The notes beneath the pieces are model-generated. The model had not been told where the DNA came from. It did not search any database and saw only the letters and a list, made by a program, of their open reading frames with translations. This document shows, piece after piece, positions 47,700 to 60,085 of a stretch of DNA of 64,000 bases. This DNA comes from Saururus chinensis. Its lineage: Eukaryota; Streptophyta; Magnoliopsida; Piperales; Saururaceae. Where the stretch lies: assembly GCA_035235625.1 (NCBI GenBank), contig CP141149.1, positions 15,441,893 to 15,505,892 of the forward strand, given 5' to 3'. The translations under genes and the position numbers were made by a program. Each line of letters begins with the position of its first letter. Position 1 is the first letter of the stretch.

Positions 47700-50100
47700 T
47701 TTTAATTTTTAATTTGTGTGGTATGCTTGTTGATGTATGCATAGTCGTCGATCCTTGCTTGATAATTTAAAATAACTTGATCCCATGCCTAAATTGAAAT
47801 CTAGGACTCATGGGAAACCATCGCCCTTGTCACAAACCACTCCTTCCACTACTATGGTTGAACCTCATTAATTGATTAATGTAGCTCTCAAAGCGTTGAT
47901 GGAATATTGTACTCACAATGAGTACACTTCTCCATCTTGCTTAGGTTGCTTGTGGCAGCTACTCAAAGCTATGAAATTAAGCCTAATGTCATTTAAGTGC
48001 TCTCATCTCTTTATGGGCTTACTAATAAAAACCCGTATAGTAACTTAGACTTCTTGGAACTGTGCACTATGTTTAAGCTCTTAAACTTGACCGATGAGAC
48101 TATCAAACAAGCTTTTCTCTTTTCTATTAAAAGAAAAGGCTAAATAATGGGTCCGTTATTAGAACTTGACACAATTACCATGTGGGTGCAACAAGTATTT
48201 CAAAAAGTTCTTCCGCATAGGAAAAACCAACTAAATTCTCAAGGTTATAACCACGTTCGCTCAACTTCCAATTGCGCACTACCATGAGAGTTGGGATAGA
48301 TTAAAGGACCTTCTTCAGAGGTGTCCCTGTCATGCTATACCTAAATGGAAATTAGTGGAGCGGTTAGATGAGAATGAGGCTTAGAAACGTTTTGAGTACT
48401 TGAGTAAGAATTCCCTACAACATGTTGCTTTGAATAGAAACAAAAGTGGATTAACTTCTCGAATAATACCCCATTTAGGGGTGGCTTGTATGTAGTAAAA
48501 AACTTAGTGGACCTTTCCTCCAAAGTTGATACTTTGAGTACGAAATTAGACCTTTTTATAACTGTTACCCACCAACCACTCCCCTCACTCAAGGTGCATG
48601 ATTTATATATCATAGTCCTTCCCATACTGTCATTGAGTGCCCTTTTACCCCTCGGTTCCTTGAGCTTATTCAAGACCATGTGAATACTACCTAATCTTTC
48701 TCAAAGGCTAATAAAAATCCAAATAGGCCAACTAGCTAATGTTATTAATACGAAAGAGACATGTACGTTGAAAAGTCAGCCTTACAAAACCATAAGAGTT
48801 TGTTTTAGAGTAGAGGGAGTCTTTTCCTCTAATTAATAGGTTCAATCCATAACTACATTTAGGAGTGGGTGACATGTTGACAATTAGGTTGGGGGTGATC
48901 TATTAGGTAACACTAAGAGTGGTGAGCTAGAGTGGTTAGCCTCCAAAGAGGCTCGAGAGATAGTCAGTGAGCCACTTCAGAAGAAGTTTGTTCCTCCTTC
49001 AAAGCCACACTCTAAGACCACGTTAGAGGGATCTTATATCCCTAGATCACCATTTCTATAGTGTCTAAACACCACACCATTTAGAAAGGAGTAGTTCTAT
49101 TGCGACTTTTAACTTTCACATCCAAAAACTTGACATCATTCAACACCATTGATGAGTGGGGCCCACAAAATTGCTTGAAGTAGAGTTTTGACATGTGAAA
49201 GTTAACATCACTCAAGCAATTTTCTTTAGCAAGAGCATGGCTAGGATGGATGAGATCTTTGACACCTTTATACAAGTTAAAATCAACCTTCCACTCCTAG
49301 AGGCCATTAAACAATGCCCCACTTACGCTAAGTTTCTCAAAGACCTTTACACTTAGAAGCAAAAATATAGGGCCTATGTGTCTAAAAAGGTTTTTGTCAT
49401 TAAGTAAGTTACCTCTCTTTTGAAATTTGACACCTCACCCAAGTTTAAGGACCCCTATAGTATTAACTATTCCTATGTTATGGGCATCACTCCATCAGCA
49501 AGGCACTCATTGATCTTGGTGCGATTGTCAACATACTCCCTTATTCAGTGTATGAGAAGTTAGATTTAGGTGATTTGAAACCGACATAAGTTATTTTACA
49601 ATTAGCTGATTGTTCAGTGTGTAAACCTAGGGGTATCATTGAGGATGTTTCAGTTGGAGTCAATATGTTTTCTTTTCTTGCAGATTTTATAGTTATCCTA
49701 ATTCTTACTCCAAATACCATATCCACATTATCTTAGGTCACCCTTCCATGTCATAATCTACATGTGTACCAATTGTAGAAATGGGGTGATGAAATTGCTT
49801 TTGGGAACATGAAGACGATATTTAATGCATCTAACCACTTACCTGCTAAAGATGTGTTGAATGTTTTATGGTTGATCAGTTAGATGAATTAGTTGAAGAA
49901 GCCCATCCCTTAACATTTATGAAAGATGCCCTTGGGAAAATATTGCTTTACCCTAGGCTCGATGAATTTGAGAGAGACCCAATTTTAGAGGAAACCCATA
50001 GCCAATTAGTGCCTACTAACTTTCTCGAGTCATCTTCATGACTACTCTGAGCATGTTGACATTGTCTGGCTGAAGACAATAAACTTAGCACTTCTTCGGA
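47700..50100 (+). mobile_element. gag- and protease-like remnant of the Athila/Tat-like element
   Basis: Around 48040-48380 the translation follows Athila gag (LDFLELCTMFKL, then YHESWDRLKDLLQRCPCHAI). Around 49495-49690 it follows the Athila protease (ALIDLGAIVNILPYSVYEKL, then CKPRGIIEDVSV). It is a fossil with many breaks and no intact product. Confidence 0.7.
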
Positions 50101-51782
50101 GGCAACTCATATTTTTGATATATATATATTTTTTATTTTGTTTATTTTCTTTCCTTGCTACATTTCAGTTTTATTTACCTATTTTTATGTTATTTTCTTT
50201 CTTTTTTAATGGTATTTTTTGTTTATTTTGTGGGAGTACAATAAATTAGGTTTGGGGGAGATAATCATCACATGTACTTATTTATTTTCTCTCAATCATT
50301 TTGTACTTGTCTTTTAGATTAGTTGATTAGACTTATATTCCTACTATCTAGTGATATCCTTCATTTGCTCCTTTACTTATTATTGTCATTGTAGTATTTC
50401 TTTTGTTTTATATCAAGGATAATGTTTAGTTTGGGTTGAGGGTATTAGAAGATATTTTCTGGGTTTATTTAATTTGCTTGTTTTATTTTATTTCTAGTTT
50501 ATTGCTTTTTTCCTTCATTTATTTTACTTATTTATGGAGTTTTTATAATTTTCTTTAAAGCATATGTCTATTTTTAAGCAGACCATTTTCATCTAGAAAG
50601 TGGAGGAAAATTAATTAAGGGATGAAAGCAATTGAGTTAAATAATTTGTGTTATATTTTCATTATTTTGGACATTTGTGCTTATATTTTTCAATCACTTT
50701 GCACACACTTGAAATATGTAAAAATATAATCTCATGATTTGTTACTTGTAATCTTAGTGGGATGTCTTTAACTAAGCATATTTTAAAAAACATGGTACAC
50801 TCTTGTAACGCTTAATGTCTCATTATAGAGCCTGATGTTTGGCTATTGCTTGAAATTGGGTTCAATGTATAATAAACCTATGAAAACAATAAAAAATAAA
50901 AAAAAACAAAGGGAAAATGATGAAAATAATAAAGGTTTATTTTTTCACTAAGTGATCAGGGCTTGCGCCTAGGCAAGCATAAGGGTTCATGTTAAAAGGT
51001 GAAAAGTTAAGATAAATTTTTTTATAACTTGCTTAGTTATTAAACCCGAGGGTGTCTCAACACCAAATGCCTTGAGCAACTAGATTGGGGACACTAGGAT
51101 AACGCTTATTATGTGGACTATTTAAAAAGTTTAAGAGAACTAGGTATTGCACTTGTCATATAGTAGTACATTATGCTCTTATACCTTGAATTTGAGTGAA
51201 CAACAAATTGAATAGAAAGGCTATTGCATGATGTTCTATAATGATGTTAAGGGTGACAGATTGTCATTGTTATATTTTTTGAGTTAGTGAATTTAATGAG
51301 CTGAGTTAATGGGTTACATTGATATATGATTGTTGATATATATTTAAATTGTTTGACTACAGGTTTCTATACTTCGTGTTTATGAAATGTATAAATATTT
51401 AGTTGAGCAATCATTTCGAAGATGAAGTCATAGAATGAATAATTACTTACTTGAAAGTGATCGGAACAAAATGGTTTACTTGTTTCAAGTATTAGTAGTT
51501 GGTCCCCTTTAAAAGGAGTTGTATGCTTTTAAAAGTAAAATTTTAAGGTTTTGTTTTTCTTTGTTTTATTCACTTCTTTTTATTAGGGCTAAATGTTTGT
51601 GGGTATCACTACTATAAGCCTTTACCAACACAACTTGTCTAACTAGGGACACCTAGGGGTTTAAAGACTAGTTGCATATGTTAAATGCAATTATGATTTC
51701 GTTCGACTATGATATTCTTTTTTTGATAGTTTAGTTTGTTTTGTTTTGCTTGAAGACTAGCAAAATATAAACATGTGGTATT

Positions 51783-51789
51783 TGATGAG

Positions 51790-51838
<49 letters not shown>

Positions 51839-52177
51839 TATATATATATATATATATTATTTTATCTTTGTTTACTTTAATTTCTAGTTTTGTTTAAGAG
51901 TTAATTTATCTTATGAATTATAAAATAGGGTTAATGATGTTAGAAACAAGTTGTGTGAATTGTTTGCTTAAATTAGGTAATTATTGAATTTTTCATGCAA
52001 AAAATCAGTTGAGGTGATTGATCGGGGTAAGAGACTAATCAATCAGTCATACAAGGTGGCTATGAAAAAAAACATATGCTAGTAACATTTGGATTGATAA
52101 GCCAAAGGGGGTGATTGGTCGACCAAACACATAATTTCATATTTTAAGCCATTTTTGAGTCATTCTCCAAATAAAAC
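51783..52177 (+). repeat. 3' LTR of the Athila/Tat-like element, first part
   Basis: It begins TGATGAGTATTATATATA like the 5' LTR, with a longer TA run (about 51793-51858), and breaks off at the exact insertion site of the next element; the remainder resumes at 59165-59204. Confidence 0.75.
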
Positions 52178-53221
52178 TATAAGGACCCTCATCTTTAAAC
52201 CGGTTTTGGTTTTCTTTAATTATGGGTTATCGTGAGGTTTACGTGTTTTCTGATCTTATTCGGTGATTTCGTAAAATAGATAGTGTTTGTGATGGTTTTA
52301 ACCAAAATTAACTTCAATATTAGTGGTTTTAAGTGATTTTAGACCAAATGTGAATTTTTGGGATTTTTCAGAATTTTCACTATTTTCCCAAAAATTAGGG
52401 TTTTGGCGGGACCCCTGTGGGCCCCACCGTCGAAAATTTTATTTTTGGGTCAAATGAACCTAGACATATACTTAAGGTCACACAAAAATTTTTAGAATTT
52501 TATTAGGCTTAATTTGTGCTTAGATTTGCAAAATAACCACTTTTAGCCTACTTTTCATATTTACACCCCAAAACTTACCTATGCATACCCCAACCCTTAC
52601 TATAAAAGGGCAAACCTGAGCCATTTCCATTTTTGGGAATAGGCTAAGGAAGGAGGGCTGGCCTAATTGAGAAGAGGCAAAGAGGGGGAGGGGGAGGGGA
52701 GAGGGAAAGGGGGAGGGGAAGGAGGAGGGAGAAGGGAGGGGTGTTGGGGAGAGGAGAGGAAGGGGAGAAGAAGGGGGTTGGAGGGGGGGAGAGGGGGGAG
52801 AGAGAGGGGTGTTTGTTGGGAGGGTGGATGGGGGGTAGGGGTAGGGATGGGGAGAGGGGAGGGAGTGATGGGAATAGGAAGGGGGAGTATGGTGGGGGGA
52901 TTTGGGGTGGGGAGGGGGTCGTGGTAAGGGAACTCATCTTCACGAAAGCGGACGTGGCGGGAGGTGTAGACGCGATGGGAGATGGGATCGAGGCAACGGA
53001 AACCTTTGGTGTGAGGGCAATAACCAAGAAAGATGCATGGGATGGCCCGAGGGGAGAGTTTATGGGAAGAGTAGGGGCGGGTCCAAGGGAAGCAGCGACA
53101 ACCAAAGGCTTTGAGGTGGGAGTAGTCGGGGGGTTTGTGAAAGAGGAGTTGGTAGGGGGAGAGGTTTTGTAGGGAGTGAGAAGGTAAGCGGTTGATGAGG
53201 TAGGTGGCGGTGCAAGCAGCG

Positions 53222-55336
53222 TCAATAGGAGAGAGGCATGTGGGCGTGGGAGAGAAGGGTGAGGGTAGTTTCTATGATGTGTTGGTGTTTTCTTTCGGCA
53301 ACACCATTTTGTTCGGGGGTATGAGGGCAAGAGGTTTGGTGGGAGATGCCATGAGAGGAGAGGTAGGAAGAGAGGTGATGGTTGAGGTATTCGCCGCCAT
53401 TGTCAGTGCGGAAGGTGGTGAGGGTGTGGTGGAAGGTCTGTTCGGCCATGGCATGGAATAGGCGGAGGCATTCGGTGACATCGGATTTGAGTTTGAGGGG
53501 GTAGAGCCAAGTGTAACGGGAGAAGTCATCTACAAAGATCACATAGTAGCGAAAGCCGAGAAAGGAGGTAATCGGAGAGGGGCCCAAAACATCCGAGTGG
53601 ACGAGCTCGAGAGGGCGTGAGGAGCATTTCGGGGAGGGTGAGAAGGGGAGTTTGTGCGCTTTACTAGTGAGACAACTATTACAATCTAAGGATGACATTT
53701 TTTGGATTGGAGGCGACAAAGTAGAAGCAACTAAATTAAACATAGTGGACGACAGATGTCCGAGCCGATGATGCCAAAGGCGGGAGGAGGCACAAGCGAG
53801 GAGGGCGGTGGAGGACGCGGTAAAGACGGAGGACACTGGATAGACACCATGTCGGCACGGTCCTCAAAAGAGTGTGCGCCGAGAGCTAGTGTCTTGGATT
53901 GTAACATGAGAGGCATCAAAGGTTAGTGAACAATTATTATCAAGAGCAAGTTTATGAACGGAAAGAAGGTTATGAGAGATAGATGGAGTATGTAAGACAT
54001 TGCGAAGAGAAAGGGTAGAGGGGCCAAGATGGAGGGTAGTGTGACCCATGGATGAGACACGTAAAGCCGCCCCGTTCCCGACGTTGACGTGGTTGGACGT
54101 CGAGTGAGGCACAAGGAAGGAGAGGTTACCGCGATCCGCTGTCACATGGTCAGAGGCACCACTATCAAGGATCCACTCCGTGGGAGTTGCCGAGGAGGAG
54201 GTGCCGGCGGAGAGGGCCAGAGCACCGGAGGTCGAGCCCCCGGGGCCGGAGTAGCGCTCCCAACACGTTTTGGCGGAGTGGTTGGTCCCACCGCAAATTT
54301 GACAAGGGGGGCGGGGACCACGACTGCGAGGACCGGAGCGCCAACGGCCACGAGTAGAACCACCGCGTGGGCCGGGTGCCCCACGGCCAGCAAGGGTAGG
54401 GAGAAGGCCCCGGGTAGCCCCTCCCCCATATGGGGCAGCAAGTGCAAGGGCCGGGCCCCCGGCAAGGGGGGCAGGGGCGTGGCCGCTGAGGGGAGGCATC
54501 CCATAGGGGCTAGGAGCGGTGGGGGGAGAAGCCGGAGGTAGGGGCCCATAGTTAGCCGGAAGAGAGGGATGCCATGAGTGGAGGGCAGAGAAGGCCGTCG
54601 CCGGGGGTAGCCCTATGGTGGGGGTGGTAGGGGCATGAGAGAGAGTGGCCTCTTCCGCGAGGAGAAGAGTCCAAAGCTCCGGGAGGGGAATGGGAGCACC
54701 GCGAGCACGGAGGGCGGTAGAGAAGACGAAGTACGCACCGGAGAGACCGTTTAGTGTCTTGTGAAAGAGGTCAAGGTCCGAGATGGGAGCCCCAACGGCG
54801 GCGAGTTGATCCGCGTAGGCTTTAAGGCCATCGAGATATGTGGTCATAGTACCATCACCTTGGACATGGGCGGCAAGACGTTCTTTTATATTGAGGATGT
54901 GAGCCGGGGAGGTAGAGAGGAAGCGATCTTTGGCTGCGGTCCAGAGGGCAGCGGCGGACGTAAGGCCTATGAAATAGCCAAGCAAAGAAGGGGAGATGGT
55001 GGCACGAACTGCTGTGAGGAGTACCCTATCAATGCAACGCCATTGGGCGGCGGTAGGGCGGGCGGTGAGGTCACCGATGGCTGGGCACGGGGTGGAGCCA
55101 TCAAGGAATCCCATGACACCATAGCCTTCAAGGAGATCGCGGACTTGAATCCGCCAAATGAGGAAGGTGTTGGAGTCGCAGCGGGCGGTTACAAGTTGAG
55201 GGAGATGAGAGCTAAGAAAACGAACCACCGCTGGCACGGGAGCGAAAAGATCATCTATTGTGGTGGAGTGGGGTGGGGAGGTCGGGGGGCTAGGGGCTAG
55301 ACCAGACGCGGTCATAGACTGGCTAGGCGACTCCAT
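53222..55336 (-). mobile_element. gag-protease-integrase region of the copia element (fossil)
   Basis: Parts read on the minus strand: gag with LDGLKAYADQL and zinc knuckle CQICGGTNHSAKTC; protease with WILDSGASDHVT; integrase with its zinc-binding LWHHRLGHLS and core motifs HSDVLGP, FRTDNGGEY and PEQNGVAERKH. The strongly GC-rich composition contrasts with the AT-rich LTR around it. Confidence 0.9.
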
Positions 55337-56036
55337 AAGTGGGGACTAGTAGAGGTTGTGTGGAGGGGGGAAGGGTAAAAAGGGACAAGGGCTGGCGGCT
55401 GGGAAAGATGGGGTCTTTCTGGAAGGAGGGTTGTGGAGGCGCCGGTGGGACTGGACGGGGCGAAGGAGGCGGCGCCGGGGTGGAGCAGATCTGTACGAAG
55501 CAGCAGATCTGGTCGCGGCGGCATGGGGTCGAAGTAGATCTGGACAGGGAGGAGGAGATCTAGACGCGGCGGTGCCGGGTCGAGGCGGTTCTGGGCGATA
55601 GCAGAGCTGGACGGAGTGGGATCCGGGCGGAAGGCGCCGGATCAGAGCAGAGGTGGGCAGAGCGGCACCAGAGCGGAGCAGAGTGGGATGAGCGGCGCGG
55701 GATTGGGCAGATCTGGAGGAGGCAATGCCGGATCGGGACGGTGGGCGCCGGTGACGAAGTTGGGCAGGGTGGTGCTGGAGACAAACGGGGCAGGAGGCCG
55801 GCGGGTAGAGGGAGGGGAAGGTTTCGGTGGGAAGGGAGACCAAACAGTGAGGGAGAGGCCGGTGACGGGGAAGAGCACGGGACTGGGGAAGGGGGAAAGG
55901 GGTTGGCCGGCTAGTGGGACGGCCGGGATACAGGCATCGGTCTTTGAGGGAGGGCGCCGGAGAGTTCGCATGACGGGAGAGTTTGCCGGCGAACGGGAAA
56001 CGGGAAACAAAGAGGGATTAAGCTGTTAGGCAGAGG

Positions 56037-56048
56037 GCTCTGATACCA
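56037..56048 (-). other. Primer-binding site of the copia element
   Basis: On the minus strand it reads TGGTATCAGAGC, the classical initiator-tRNA-Met primer site of Ty1-copia elements, directly after the 5' LTR. Confidence 0.9.
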
Positions 56049-56249
56049 TGAGAAGAGGCAAAGACTATATTTTCATTTAGAATACAACTACTTATGGATA
56101 CATGTATATATTTTCCATTGGGGAATACACAGGGGATACAGGAGTATATTTCTACAGAGAGAGGATGTAGTGACACATGGGCGGTGATGATTACAAGTAG
56201 AGGGGAGTCCAGGATTGCCATGGTGGCAATGGAGGAGGTGGCCTTAACA
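56049..56249 (-). repeat. 5' LTR of the copia element (201 bp)
   Basis: On the minus strand it begins TGTTAAGGCCACC and ends CTTTGCCTCTTCTCA. The left end of the element (from 52668) carries the same terminal TGAGAAGAGGCAAAG. Confidence 0.85.
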
Positions 56250-56867
56250 CTAATCCCCACTTAGGCCCGAATTAGAAGCCGATTAAGGTAAGCTTACTCT
56301 AATTAAGCACTAATCCTTAGCTTTCTTCTTTATTTCTTCCAAATCTACCATTTTTCCCTTGATTCAATTCGTTTTTTACCATCAAAAGCTACTGATTTGT
56401 ATTTTAGTACAAACCCTAACATTCAAAATTCGATTTTTACTACCAACAAGCCCTAGATCTAAGATTTAATTATAGATTTCTTTGGTAAATCGATTTTTAT
56501 TAGAGTTTAATTCAAACTCATTGTGTTTTCAAGGATTTCAAGAAGGGTGACTCTTCAATCCGAGCTTAATCAAGTGCTGAGGTAATGGGTCTTCCAAATC
56601 TCTGTTTATCCATGGTAAAACTCTTCATTTTTGGCTTATTTAGAAATAGTTTGTTTGATTTAGTGTGTTAATGGTAAGATTAGAAAATAAAATTATTTAA
56701 TCCTAATTTCTTAGGGTTTTGCAATATTATGGTTTGGTTTGATATTCTGGAAGTCAAAGAGGACTTTTGATGATGATTAGGGTGTTATATGTGGATTTGA
56801 AGTGTTATCTATGGTGTTTCGGTTTGATTTTGCGAAAGGAAGAAGATGGTTGTTCTGCCATGTTGGC

Positions 56868-56896
56868 GATCGATCGGCCCTGCAGGGCGATTGATC
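56868..56896. other. LTR hairpin, GATCGATC form
   Basis: GATCGATCGGCC, loop CTGCA, GGGCGATTGATC. It lies at the same place as the 22209-22237 hairpin. The arm sequence differs (GTTCGAAC to GATCGATC) but pairing is largely kept. Confidence 0.6.
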
Positions 56897-58204
56897 AGCT
56901 GAACTGTAAATTTCAAATTCTTGCGTGTAACCGATTGAACGGCCTGAAGGGCGATCGATCGGCTACACAGGAAATTGCATGTTGTGCATATGATGTCTAT
57001 TTTGATGATTTCACTTTAGCTTGCCAATTTTATATGAATGTGGAGTGTTTTAAGCTATGTTAGGCTACTGAAAATGCATGCTATTGAGTTTATGGAGTTG
57101 AGATATATGCTTAGAGATGGTGGAATGACTTATATTTTGTGGCATGATGTTGGAATCGTTATTTTGAAATTATGAATGGTTGTTTCCCTTTAGTTAAGCA
57201 TATTTTCAGTAGGACTACAATCATTATTGGATTGATTTGTCATGATAGATTGTGGTTAATGGTGTGTGAATATTGGTGAATGCCATGACTCAATGATGAA
57301 ATGAGTGATGTTATATGTGTTTAGCCTTTGTGGTTGAGTTTTGAATCTAGCTATGATTTCAAAGATTCTTCTTCTATGATTTCCGCTGGAATTCATGTTT
57401 AGATGGAAATTCATATGTGTAGTGTGGTAGTGAGTTTAATTTCAAGCATGATGGCATGTATTATGTAAAATGCTTCTACTAGATACACACACATGTGGGG
57501 TTAAATGATGATGTTGAAGCTTAATATTGTGGTTATGAATGATGCATTAGGGGCTGGTGAGAGCACTTATCATGGATTATGATTCATGTATGATTTGCCC
57601 ACGCATGTACCATGCTGCACGCATCATAAAAAAATGGATTTCCAATTGAGGCTTCATCGTGATTAATCGAATTTGACCGATTGGATGCAATGTGATGGAA
57701 TTGTGTGCCGGGTTTATCGGTCGTGGATTAATCGCAAGTTGATTGGTCCAAAAGGACATATTTTGATTTGAAGTTCCTGTGTGGAACGAGTGCACTCCCC
57801 AGGTTGAGTCTAATTAAATGGAATGATGTGGGGACGAGTTGTGTACTTGTTTTGCGGATTGTGAGAATGTTATTATGAGTGTCATCTGGACCCTGAGAAT
57901 CCAGTGTGGTATGCCGTGTGCACCCCGCTACCACGTGTTCTAGGGTTCTTTGTGTGAGAACTCGGGCTCTTCCCTCCGCAGGAGATGTCCCTGGGCGAAC
58001 ACCCCTGCTCTAGATTCTCTATGTGAGAATGGGACATCCTTGGCCAGGATCGTCCAGGGCGAGCAGTATTAGGGATTGACAACCCCGATCTTTCTTTAAT
58101 TCTTGTGTAGAATTTTGGACCATGACACGCCTTCGTGGCCTTGTCTATGCTCCCGTCTTTGTGATGTTAATGTGTGATTACTCCTTGATGGAGGTTGATT
58201 GTGA

Positions 58205-58520
58205 TGACATTATGGATGTGGGAATATGTATGTTAGAGATACATCCATGCATGTTGATTTTGATGTTATGCATGTGGAATATGTATGTTAGAGATACATC
58301 CATACAGGTTGATTTGATATAATGAATGTGGAATATGTATGTTAGAGATACATCCATGCATATTGTGATGATGTTATGCATGTGGGAATATGTATGTTAG
58401 AGATACATCCATGCAGGATTGGTTATGATGTGAATGCATGTGGGAATATGTGTGTTAGAGATACATCCATGCAGATTGTGATGATATTATGCATGTGAGA
58501 ATATGTATGTTAGAGATACA
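58205..58520. repeat. LTR minisatellite, six units
   Basis: The same GAATATGTATGTTAGAGATA then CATCCATGCA core as at 23608-23935, with different spacers (GTTATGCATGTG), indicating independent expansion or drift. Confidence 0.85.
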
Positions 58521-59204
58521 TGCATGCAAGTTGATTATGCACTGTGATGCAGTTTTAAGTGATGTGAATATGTGATCAGAAAATGATGCACCATGTAAAT
58601 CGTGGATTTGAATGATCTTATTACTATGCTATTGTGCTTTCGATGTTGATAATGATATTAAAACCATTGCTGAGTTTGTTAAACTGACCCCTCTTTGTGT
58701 GTTTTGATTTGGGGCTGCGTGGTGCGACACGCAGACGGACAGGATCTCCTCTTCGAGGAAAGGTCGGAGGTGGCTTGGATATGATCATGAAAATCGTTGT
58801 GTGACTTACCTTCTTTTGTTTCATGCTTTATGTCAGAACCTGTGTGTAGGGTTCTTGTTTTGAATTTATGTCATATTTTACAGTTGTGATGCTTATAACT
58901 TATTTTGAGCCGGTGTGGGCTTTACTTAAACTAAGCTTGTGGGTTTGAGATTGTTGTTTACTTTGTGATAAGCAACACCTTTTCTTCCCTTTTTATTTAC
59001 TCTTGCTCAAAGGATTGTGTGCTCTCCGTGTTTCTGTTAATCGCCTGTGGTTAGGGTTAAGTCTTCCGCTAGATCGTTTCTCAATTTTCACTTCGTCGCC
59101 CCCGCGCGTTTGACCGGCCCCTGGACCGGGTTCGGCTCGGGTCGGGCATCGCCGGGGCGTGACAAAAACTCGTCTCCAACTATTGGGTATATATAAACAC
59201 TTAT

Positions 59205-60085
59205 TGTAATATCCCAAATTTTTTTAGGTTTCAAATATTAAACATGTGGAAAATAGTATGTTGACCCTGACCTTTTTAGTTGAATAGGAACCTATGCGGT
59301 TAGAAACTAGATAGAAAGATCTTCGAAACATTGCGAAGAATGCGAAAATAGAAGTTCGAATGAGGGAGTTATGACTGTTCGAAGTTGAACATATCGTAAT
59401 GGCTCATTTAATTGATTTAGATGTATATTTGGGCCGTTTAAGTCCTTTTACGGGCCCGATTATTTAGAGTGACGAGAATTATTAAAATATAGCCCAAGTG
59501 TCCACCTTAGCCTAACTTCTAAGAGGATTAAGGTTTCTAATCCCTATGTTTATAAAGATGCCACCTATGGCTTATTTTGAGGGAGCTTTTGGGCCCTTAG
59601 GGGAGGAGGGAGAAGGAGCTATCGGGGAGGTGTTCTAGTGAAGGCAACTGGTGATGGTGGCGAAGAGGAGCATGCTCAAAGATAGGCGTACAACAAGGTA
59701 GGAGGCCTAACTTTAGATTAAATCCATATTAAGATGATAACTCTATCCTTATTAATGCATAATTTTATGTAAAATACCATATGAGTTATATTTAATAAGA
59801 AGGGATTTTTGGGTAGCCGCGGGCATGGATCTATCTTTGTTGTGCTGGTGGCTGCTACCATTGCCACTGAATCTCAAACGCTATTTTACTTGGGTTGGGT
59901 CTCTTATGGTGTCGGCAAAACCGCCGATGCCTACAAAGGAGAGACTATCAACATTAGATGACGGAATCAAAAGAGGAACAGGGGCGAGGCGCCCATTGAG
60001 GGCTAGTGGCGGCCTCTAATAGGAGAACCATTCACCTCGATTAGTCTGTTGTTGGTGGTTGCTGTTCTGGGTAAGAAGGTGTGGT
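59205..60085 (+). repeat. Gypsy LTR, left part (TGTAATATCCC family)
   Basis: It begins TGTAATATCCCAAATTTTTT and inserts into the Athila/Tat-like 3' LTR. A TATA-like TTTATAAAGATG lies at about 59549. It is cut at 60086 by a related LTR of opposite strand, and its remainder is outside the window. Confidence 0.65.

Larger units (their letters stand above)
52668..56249 (-). mobile_element. Compact Ty1-copia element, Ale/Retrofit-like, broken
   Basis: It is inserted in the solo LTR and flanked by an exact CTAAT duplication (52663-52667 and 56250-56254). On the minus strand the order is 5' LTR (56249-56049), primer site TGGTATCAGAGC, gag with zinc knuckle, protease, integrase, then a Pro/Ser-rich end. 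Reverse transcriptase and RNase H are not recognised. It is incomplete with a few breaks. By nesting it is younger than the solo LTR around it. The lineage call rests on the gag/protease look and short LTR and is tentative. Confidence 0.88.
52178..59164 (+). repeat. Solo LTR of the Tekay-like family, hosting a copia element
   Basis: It begins TATAAGGACCCTCATCTTTA and ends GGGGCGTGACA, and is flanked by an exact AAAAC duplication (52173-52177 and 59165-59169), so it is a genuine insertion reduced to one LTR. Without the inserted copia element it is about 3.4 kb. It has TATAAAAGGG at 52601, a hairpin in GATCGATC form at 56868-56896, and a six-unit minisatellite at about 58205-58520. Confidence 0.92.
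46232..59204 (+). mobile_element. Old Ty3-gypsy element, Athila/Tat-like, with nested insertions
   Basis: The 5' LTR is 46232-47398, the internal region 47399-51782, and the 3' LTR starts at 51783. The 3' LTR is interrupted by a 7-kb insertion (52178-59164), resumes at 59165 and is cut again at 59205 by another element, so its end is not in the window. Recognised internal parts: a primer-binding-site-like stretch, gag-like sequence, a protease-like segment, and the GAAGACAATAAACTTAGCAC then CGGAGGCAAC sequence typical of the region after pol in Athila/Tat elements. The element is broken many times over, with large parts of the usual body not recognised. The two LTRs look only about 80% alike by eye, so it is the oldest layer of the nest. 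Confidence 0.75.

Noticed and set aside
52667-56029. Plus-strand Gly/Arg-rich open frames over the copia element
   Set aside because: They are antisense shadows of GC-rich gag, protease and integrase sequence on the minus strand.
59825-60019. Possible small gene in the 59.2-kb LTR
   Set aside because: The 64-codon frame lies inside an LTR with no conserved domain, and the LTR sequence itself explains it.
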